Shown here: positions 48,180-53,154 of the stretch, one piece after another
Position numbering within the stretch: position 1 is the stretch's first letter
How the letters are laid out: each line of letters starts with the position of its first letter
Made by a program: the position numbers and the translations under genes
DNA from: Nostoc sp. NMS8
Lineage (GTDB): Bacteria > Cyanobacteriota > Cyanobacteriia > Cyanobacteriales > Nostocaceae
Reading direction: 5' to 3'
Assembly: GCF_017115045.1 (NCBI RefSeq)
Contig: NZ_JABXKK010000004.1
Coordinates: 1 to 53,154, forward strand
Length of the DNA stretch: 53,154 nucleotides
Notes under the pieces: model-generated
Told to the model about the DNA's origin: nothing
The model's database searches: none
What the model saw: only the letters and a program-made list of their open reading frames with translations

Positions 48180-48737
48180 ATGACTTCCGACCGTAATAAT
48201 TGTTCTTTATTCGTTCCGCCTTCAATCCAGGATCATATTCAAGGAACACTGAATGCTGCTGTAGTCTTCGTCATGTATGGAGATTATGAATGTTTTCAAA
48301 GTGCCAACGTCTATCGATTAATTAAAGTTGCCGGGCAGCAATTGCAGGTTTCGTTTGGAGAAAACAATTTAGGTTTTATCTTCCGTCATTTTCCTCAGGT
48401 ACAGATTCATCCACATGCTCAACGGGCAGCGGAGGCCGCACAAGCCGCAGCGGCTCAAGGGCAGTTTTGGCAAATGCATGAGATGCTGTTTATCCATCAA
48501 CAGGAGTTGGGAAATGGCTATCTAGTCGAGTATGCCAATCGTCTAGGACTTGATATTTCTCAATTTTTGCAGGATTTATCTAAGAGAGCGCATGTCAATC
48601 GTATCAATACGGACATCGAAGGTGGACTGCGAAGTGGAGTGGAGGCTGCACCTGCATTGTTTATTAATGGAATTCGCTATCTTGATCGCTGGACTGTTGA
48701 GCAGATAATGGCAGCCATTGTTGCTGCAAATGATTAA
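48180..48737 (+). CDS. DsbA/thioredoxin-fold protein with CxxS in place of CxxC
   Basis: Start taken at ATG 48180 (MTSDRNNCSLF, 185 aa); a TTG at 48159 would add seven residues. The thioredoxin_4/DsbA fold is clear from FVMYGDYECFQS, FIFRHFPQ, AAEAAQAAAAQGQFWQMHEM and the cis-proline loop EAAPALFING. The active-site position reads Cys-Phe-Gln-Ser, so the usual second cysteine is missing. This suggests isomerase-like, glutathione-linked or non-redox function. No signal peptide. Close relatives occur as the tail of NhaA-type antiporters. Confidence 0.8.
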   Translation: MTSDRNNCSLFVPPSIQDHIQGTLNAAVVFVMYGDYECFQSANVYRLIKVAGQQLQVSFGENNLGFIFRHFPQVQIHPHAQRAAEAAQAAAAQGQFWQMHEMLFIHQQELGNGYLVEYANRLGLDISQFLQDLSKRAHVNRINTDIEGGLRSGVEAAPALFINGIRYLDRWTVEQIMAAIVAAND

Positions 48738-48851
48738 GGTTTTTGATGCTTATCCTAACAAGTATTTCAGCGGGGAGTATTTCATAACTTCTATACGGAC
48801 GACAAGAATCAGAGATTTCAGCAATTTAGCAAGAATACAGAGGCGATCGCA

Positions 48852-49664
48852 ATGATAGTTTTTATATGGAAAAAAGTTCAAAAATTGTTGCTATGGTTAT
48901 TTGCATTAAGTGTTGTCATTGGAATATCAATGCATCCAACATCAGCCACTTCCAAAGAATTACCTCAAGCGTCTAACTCTAAACCTGCGATCATTCTCGT
49001 TCATGGGGCTTTTGCTGACGGTACATCATGGCAACACGTTATTCCATTGTTGGAGCAGGATGGCTACAGAGTGACTGCTGTGCAGATTCCGCTCACCTCG
49101 CTTGCTGATGATGTAGCAACGACGAAGCGGGTGATTGACAATCAGAAAGGTTCCGTTGTTTTGGTCGGACATTCCTATGGTGGAAATGTGATCACGGGTG
49201 CGGCGGCTGGCAATCCACAGGTGAAAGCTCTGGTTTATGTTAATGCTTTTGCACCGGATGTTGGTGAAAAGACGAGTGATTTGAATAAAAAGTACGCAGC
49301 ACCTCCGATTAGTACGGCGATCGTGCCTGATGCTGCAAACTTTCTCTATATTGATCGCGGGAAGTTTCACGAATTTTTTGCCCAGGACGTATCGAAGGCT
49401 GAGGCGCGAGTGATGGCAGCAACCCAAAAGCCGATCGCCAGCGCCGCGTTTGAGCAATCATTGAATGAAATCGCCTGGAAAACGATTCCTTCTTGGTTTC
49501 TCGTGACTCAAAGCGATCGCGCCATCAACCCTGAACTTCAACGATTTATGGCTAAACGGATTGGTGCTAAGACAACCGAAGTTAACTCCAGTCATGTTCC
49601 TTTTATCTCTCATCCAAAAGAGGTTGCCAAAGTGATTGAAGCGGCAAGCACTGCGGTGAAGTAA
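48852..49664 (+). CDS. Exported alpha/beta hydrolase
   Basis: A 270-aa protein with an N-terminal signal-like segment (about 9-33). The alpha/beta-hydrolase fold shows the oxyanion loop VHGAFADGTSW, the nucleophile Ser108 in GHSYGG and a C-terminal His in NSSHVPFISHP. It resembles EstC-like small esterases. The substrate is unknown. Strong match over the whole length. Confidence 0.9.
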   Translation: MIVFIWKKVQKLLLWLFALSVVIGISMHPTSATSKELPQASNSKPAIILVHGAFADGTSWQHVIPLLEQDGYRVTAVQIPLTSLADDVATTKRVIDNQKGSVVLVGHSYGGNVITGAAAGNPQVKALVYVNAFAPDVGEKTSDLNKKYAAPPISTAIVPDAANFLYIDRGKFHEFFAQDVSKAEARVMAATQKPIASAAFEQSLNEIAWKTIPSWFLVTQSDRAINPELQRFMAKRIGAKTTEVNSSHVPFISHPKEVAKVIEAASTAVK

Positions 49665-49859
49665 TCCCAATTTTAACAAAAGCAGTTTCTCGGTACATAC
49701 AAATAGAACAGACCTAATTATTGACTCTAGGAGATTTTCCCATCCAATTGTACCCAACACCCTGTTTGTTTTATCTGATCCGCAAGCTTGAGCGTTCAAT
49801 CTTTTAGAGAGGTTTTCTGCGATTCATAACACAATTCACTCATTAGAAGGAGTACTTCC

Positions 49860-50291
49860 ATGACAAAATCATTGTGGCTTCTTAATAACTACCTTACTAT
49901 CGTCGCCGATCACACCACAACTGACGGTAAATATGACCTGATTGAGGGCTATTTCCCTCCCGGTGCCCAGACTCCACCCCATCGCCATACACGCTATTCA
50001 GAACAACTCTATGTGTTGGAAGGAGAGTTCACTGTCTGGGTTGGTAAGAATAAAGTTGTGCTAGGCGCAGGTGAAAGTGCCTTCATTCCGATGGGCACAC
50101 CCCATGTTGTTGCTGCACTCAGTGATCAACCAGCTCGCGGGTTAGTCGTTGCTTCGCCCAGTGCCTTTGCTCGCCTCATTGAAGCAACAGGGACGCTAAA
50201 CCAGGATGAGGCACCTGACATGGAATTGTTCACTCGCATCTCTACCGAAATTGGCGACGAAATTCTGGGTGCACCTGGAGATATCCCTTAG
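49860..50291 (+). CDS. Cupin-domain protein (quercetinase-like)
   Basis: A 143-aa single-domain cupin. Metal-binding motif 1 is visible as PPHRHTRYSEQLYVLEGEF (His-x-His with a later Glu) and motif 2 as FIPMGTPHVV. AGGAG lies about 8 nt before the ATG. Likely a metal-dependent dioxygenase or isomerase on a small organic substrate; the exact reaction is not readable. Confidence 0.85.
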   Translation: MTKSLWLLNNYLTIVADHTTTDGKYDLIEGYFPPGAQTPPHRHTRYSEQLYVLEGEFTVWVGKNKVVLGAGESAFIPMGTPHVVAALSDQPARGLVVASPSAFARLIEATGTLNQDEAPDMELFTRISTEIGDEILGAPGDIP

Positions 50292-50322
50292 AGATTAGAA
50301 CGACCACAGGAGTTACCACAAT

Positions 50323-50545
50323 CAGAAAACTAGAAGGAAAAATTGCGCTGATCACGGTGGAACTAGCGGCATCGGTCTTGCTACTGCCAAGCAGTTTGTC
50401 GCTGAAGGTGCTTATGTGTTTATCACAGGTCATCGCCAAGCCGAGTTGAATGCTGCTGTAGAAGCCATTGGTAAAAATGTTCCGGCTGTGCAGAGCGATG
50501 TTTCTAGTCTGGCAGACCTTGATCGCCTGTTCGCCACCGATGTCA
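50323..50545 (+). pseudogene. Truncated copy of the SDR gene at 51480
   Basis: About 220 bp closely matching the first part of the intact SDR gene (51480-51702), for example the shared run GATGTTTCTA...CTGGCAGACCTTGATCGCCTGTTCGC. Single-base losses near 50356-50368 (ATCACGGTGG versus GTCACGGGTGG) break the frame, and similarity ends at about 50540. It is a partial duplication, not a working gene. Confidence 0.85.
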
Positions 50546-50681
50546 TGGCATCACTTATCCATCAAGCATCTCTATCAGACAAAATGAGTCCAAATGTCTA
50601 ATCTTGTCACAAGTGGATCACCCTTTGCCTGACGAACCATGCTATGTTGCCAGGCTGGATATTAACGAAGGAGGAACTGAA

Positions 50682-51134
50682 ATGGCCACGAACAATGAGC
50701 AAGCAATTCGCCACCTCTACCACGTGGCAGAAGCTGAGTATGAGGATCTGAAGGCTTTTGTTGCCTGTTTCACAGCGGACGGAGAATTTGTCGATATGGC
50801 ATCGGGCATCACCTTTCGCGGTTCGGACGAGTTGTGGAAGCCAGTCGCCGTGATGTCGAAGGCTTTTCCCGATATGCATCGGGAAATCCACCACCTGCAC
50901 GTCGTGGGTGATATTGTCATCGTCGAGCTGACGTTGCAGGGAACGCACACAGGGCCACTTACCTTGCCCATCGGTACCATCCCCGCCTCAGGCAAGACGA
51001 TGGACGCGCCGTGCTGCGATGTATTTCGGCTCATAAACGGGAAAGTCAGGTTGTTCGATTGCTACAACCAATCATCAGTCATCTTGGCTCAGCTCGGCGT
51101 GCTATCGAATCTACAGGGCGCGTTGGTGCCTTGA
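50682..51134 (+). CDS. NTF2/SnoaL-like protein, probably imported
   Basis: A 150-aa protein from ATG 50682, with AAGGAGG seven bases upstream, a far stronger ribosome-binding site than its neighbours'. The fold is NTF2/SnoaL-like (FTADGEFVDMASGITFRGSD; FPDMHREIHHLHVVGDIVIV; FRLINGKVRLFDCYNQ), a group of small isomerases and cyclases. The gene is visibly richer in G+C than the surrounding DNA (GTCGTGGGTGATATTG, GTCATCGTCGAGCTGACG), suggesting transfer from another bacterium. It lies between the two SDR copies, so the transfer and duplication may be one event. Confidence 0.8.
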   Translation: MATNNEQAIRHLYHVAEAEYEDLKAFVACFTADGEFVDMASGITFRGSDELWKPVAVMSKAFPDMHREIHHLHVVGDIVIVELTLQGTHTGPLTLPIGTIPASGKTMDAPCCDVFRLINGKVRLFDCYNQSSVILAQLGVLSNLQGALVP

Positions 51135-51479
51135 TAGACATCGGTTGTGCTTCAGAAAAACGTGGGGTAAGAAACCAAATCATCCCAAGACTAGCGATGA
51201 GTGGCTAATCCTGCCTGTTGAGCCGCTGTCGTTTGCAATCTTGAATGGCACCAAATCCAGTTGAAATAACTGACGACTAATCGGGCTGTCATCATCGTCT
51301 AGTTACGGCTAGCGCCTAACACATCCTACAAAATTCAATGTTATTTAACCCACATTCTTAAGTGCAGATATAACGCGTCTCACTTTTATTCCTTACACCC
51401 CACACCCTGACCGTACTGCACTCAACAGAAAATCTTCAATGATTCACACAAACCCAAAATTCCCATGAGGTCTAATCTT
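51135..51479. other. Intergenic region between NTF2-like and SDR genes
   Basis: No gene seen. AT content returns to the local level after about 51250, consistent with the end of the imported segment lying near there. No inverted repeats marking a mobile element were found. Confidence 0.4.
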
Positions 51480-52229
51480 ATGAAAAAATTAGAAGGAAAA
51501 GTTGCTCTTGTCACGGGTGGCAACAGTGGTATCGGTCTTGCCACAGCCAAACAGTTTATTGCTGAAGGAGCCTATGTCTACATCACGGGTCGTCGCCAAA
51601 CTGAATTGGATGCTGCTGTAGAAGCCATTGGTAAAAATGTTACGGCTGTGCAAAGCGATGTTTCTAATCTGGCAGACCTTGATCGCCTGTTCGCTACGAT
51701 CAAGCAAGAGCAAGGACATCTCGATGTGATATTTGCCAATGCTGGTGGTGGAGAAATTGCCCCACTCGGATCAATCACTGAAGAACACTTTGACAAAACA
51801 TTCAAAATCAACGTCAAAGGGGTGCTGTTCACCGTACAGAAGGCGCTGCCGCTGCTACCAGAGGGTGCTTCGATCATTTTAAACGCTTCTACCGCTTCTA
51901 CCGTCGCTACACCAGCATTCAGCGTTTATAGCGCAACCAAAGCCGCCGTGCGATCGTTTGCCCGAAGTTGGATACTCGACCTCAAAGAGCGCAAGATTCG
52001 GGTGAATGCTATCAGCCCTGGTGTAGTTCCTACTCCTGGTTACAATCTCTTGGGACTCAGTGATGAGCAGGTGCAGGAATTCGTGGATAGTCAAGCTGTC
52101 ACCATTCCATTAGGGCGAGTCGGCACACCCGATGAGATTGCCAAAGCCGTTGTTTTTCTAGCTTCAGACGATAGCAGTTTTGTAAACGGCATTGAGTTGT
52201 TTGTCGATGGCGGTATGGCACAGATTTGA
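51480..52229 (+). CDS. Short-chain dehydrogenase/reductase (intact copy)
   Basis: A 249-aa protein from ATG 51480 (an ATG at 51465 would add five residues). Cofactor loop [13 protein letters not shown], active-site Ser (LNASTAS) and YSATKAA are all present, and the end ([12 protein letters not shown]) is the usual one. A classical NAD(P)-dependent SDR of unknown substrate. Its first 220 bp are duplicated, broken, at 50323. Confidence 0.92.
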   Translation: MKKLEGKVALVTGGNSGIGLATAKQFIAEGAYVYITGRRQTELDAAVEAIGKNVTAVQSDVSNLADLDRLFATIKQEQGHLDVIFANAGGGEIAPLGSITEEHFDKTFKINVKGVLFTVQKALPLLPEGASIILNASTASTVATPAFSVYSATKAAVRSFARSWILDLKERKIRVNAISPGVVPTPGYNLLGLSDEQVQEFVDSQAVTIPLGRVGTPDEIAKAVVFLASDDSSFVNGIELFVDGGMAQI

Positions 52230-52324
52230 AGTACCCTAAAAATATCCATCACCAAGCTGACTTTTCATAGTATGTGGAAAAGGTCATTTTGATGGTTTCC
52301 CAAGCCCTGATTTCTCCCTTAGCT

Positions 52325-52353
52325 ATTCTCATTAACTCAGAGTTATTGAGAAT
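52325..52353. promoter_or_regulatory. 29-bp palindrome, possible Fur-type operator
   Basis: ATTCTCA-T-TAACTC-A-GAGTTA-T-TGAGAAT, two 14-base arms around a central A with only one T:T mismatch. The outer part ATTCTCA/TGAGAAT resembles ferric-uptake-regulator sites. It lies 203 bases before the MOSC start. It may instead be part of the SDR terminator. Confidence 0.35.
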
Positions 52354-52363
52354 GAGCCTGTGA

Positions 52364-52380
52364 AAAAAGCCACGCTTTTT
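52364..52380 (+). terminator. Candidate terminator after the SDR gene
   Basis: AAAAAGC and GCTTTTT pair around a 3-base CAC loop, with the T-run as the 3' arm. The stem is A/T-rich and short, so efficiency is doubtful. It precedes the MOSC gene. Confidence 0.3.
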
Positions 52381-52555
52381 GGGGGCTTGAGGACTTCCCG
52401 TGAAAAGTCAGCTCTCTCTTTGATGAGTTAGTCAAAAACATCGCGGTCATTACACCTTTAATCAATCAAGCACTCCAATAAAAAACTCATTCATTTTTTC
52501 GATATCCCATGTTGGCTGCCCTAATTGAATGCAATCCAAAACTTTGGAGCTAAAA

Positions 52556-53154
52556 ATGAAACTCATCTCTATCAACGTAGGACTTCCGCGTGAAGTGATC
52601 TGGAAAGGAAAAACAGTTAGCACTGGAATTTTTAAAGAGCCAGTCAATACTAGAGTAATGGTGCGTGAACTCAACTTGGACGGCGATGGACAGGCTGATC
52701 TAACCGTTCATGGTGGTTTAGACAAAGCAGTTTATGTCTATCCCTTTGAACATTATAATTACTGGCGAAGCGAATTGCCTGACACAGAGCTAACACTCGG
52801 TATCTTTGGCGAAAATTTCACAGTCACAGGATTGAAAGAAGAAGAGCTGAACATTGGCGATCGCTTTAAAACCGGCAGTGTGGAACTAATGGTGACTCAA
52901 CCGCGCTTACCCTGTTACAAACTAGGGATTCGCTTTGGGCGATCAGATATGGTGAAACGATTTCTTGCCAGTCGTCGCACCGGATTTTACTTTCGGGTTT
53001 TGCAAGAGGGCGAAGTTGGAGTCGGAGACACTTTAGAGTTGGTGAGTCGAGATACTAACAATATTACTGTTGCTAATATCATTCAGCTTTATGTTCGTGC
53101 AGCAATTCTCATTATGAGAATGGTTATCAATATTTTTAACGTAAAACTAACTGA
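52556..53154 (+). CDS. MOSC-domain protein, 3' end apparently replaced; open at window edge
   Basis: Starts at ATG 52556 with GGAG seven bases upstream and stays open to the edge (199 codons). The MOSC domain is clear: MKLISINVGLPREVIWKGK, DLTVHGGLDKAVYVYP, IFGENFTVTGL, and PRLPCYKLG with the conserved cysteine. MOSC proteins bind or transfer molybdenum-cofactor sulfur or detoxify N-hydroxylated compounds (YiiM/YuaD type). After ITVANIIQLYV (about 53095) the sequence no longer follows the family ending; instead it reads RAAILIMRMVINIFN, encoded by A/T-rich DNA with a palindrome. The gene is probably truncated by recombination. Confidence 0.8.
   Translation, partial: MKLISINVGLPREVIWKGKTVSTGIFKEPVNTRVMVRELNLDGDGQADLTVHGGLDKAVYVYPFEHYNYWRSELPDTELTLGIFGENFTVTGLKEEELNIGDRFKTGSVELMVTQPRLPCYKLGIRFGRSDMVKRFLASRRTGFYFRVLQEGEVGVGDTLELVSRDTNNITVANIIQLYVRAAILIMRMVINIFNVKLT
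53104..53120. promoter_or_regulatory. 17-bp perfect palindrome, Fur-box-like
   Basis: ATTCTCAT-T-ATGAGAAT, followed by GGTTATCAATATT, which supplies a further Fur-type hexamer (TTATCA). This is the spacing of overlapping iron-regulator sites. It lies where the MOSC frame stops resembling its family, suggesting a foreign promoter region is joined here. Confidence 0.4.

Overview
The window looks like DNA from a filamentous, Nostocales-type cyanobacterium. Three things point there: frequent GCGATCGC (HIP1) octamers, heptameric tandem repeats, and a gene set typical of that group (XisH/XisI, CHAT and two-partner-secretion proteins, a giant kinase/ATPase/histidine-kinase fusion, a pheophorbide-oxygenase-like Rieske protein). 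A CyRepA1-type replication gene runs off the left edge and there are many mobile-element remnants. The window is therefore either part of a large plasmid or a chromosomal accessory region that has absorbed plasmid DNA. No rRNA, tRNA or CRISPR array was seen.

Layout. 0-2.5 kb: plasmid-type replication gene (minus strand) with a coupled 57-codon upstream ORF, heptamer repeats and a candidate small RNA. 2.5-12 kb: a signalling/effector cluster. A vMAP/NB-ARC-like ATPase, a zinc-ribbon Ser/Thr kinase-TPR protein and a FecR-like/TPR protein form a plus-strand operon. It converges on a minus-strand pair, a TPS exoprotein (broken by an in-frame TGA) and a TPR-CHAT protease. 12-15.1 kb: methyltransferase and GT1 glycosyltransferase. 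15.1-16.2 kb: IS630 remnant and a plasmid-associated gene of unknown function. 16.2-20.5 kb: complete carbohydrate-type ABC importer. 21.4-23.1 kb: M3 peptidase. 23.1-28.2 kb: mobile-DNA zone with two MITE-like elements, a tyrosine recombinase plus two companion ORFs, XisH/XisI and the tail of an RpaB-like regulator. 28.2-32 kb: small hypothetical proteins, then a Rieske oxygenase/SDR pair. 32.2-33.9 kb: an ISAs1-family element among gene scraps. 34-40.7 kb: giant hybrid sensor kinase with its NarL-type partner. 41.6-47.4 kb: PaoABC-type periplasmic aldehyde oxidoreductase with the molybdenum-cofactor maturation genes mocA and xdhC convergent to it. 47.4-53.2 kb: a long-hairpin element, DsbA-like protein, exported alpha/beta hydrolase, cupin, a broken SDR copy, an imported-looking NTF2-like gene, an intact SDR, and a MOSC gene whose 3' end seems replaced by sequence with a Fur-box-like palindrome.

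How genes work together. The clearest functional unit is the molybdoenzyme locus: PaoA (Fe-S, Tat signal), PaoB (FAD), PaoC (Mo) and the MocA/XdhC pair that would make and load the cytidylated cofactor. The clearest two-component pair is the 2022-residue kinase and the adjacent regulator. The most intriguing unit is the 2.5-12 kb cluster, where an STAND-like ATPase, an STPK and a caspase-like CHAT protease sit beside a secreted beta-helix protein.
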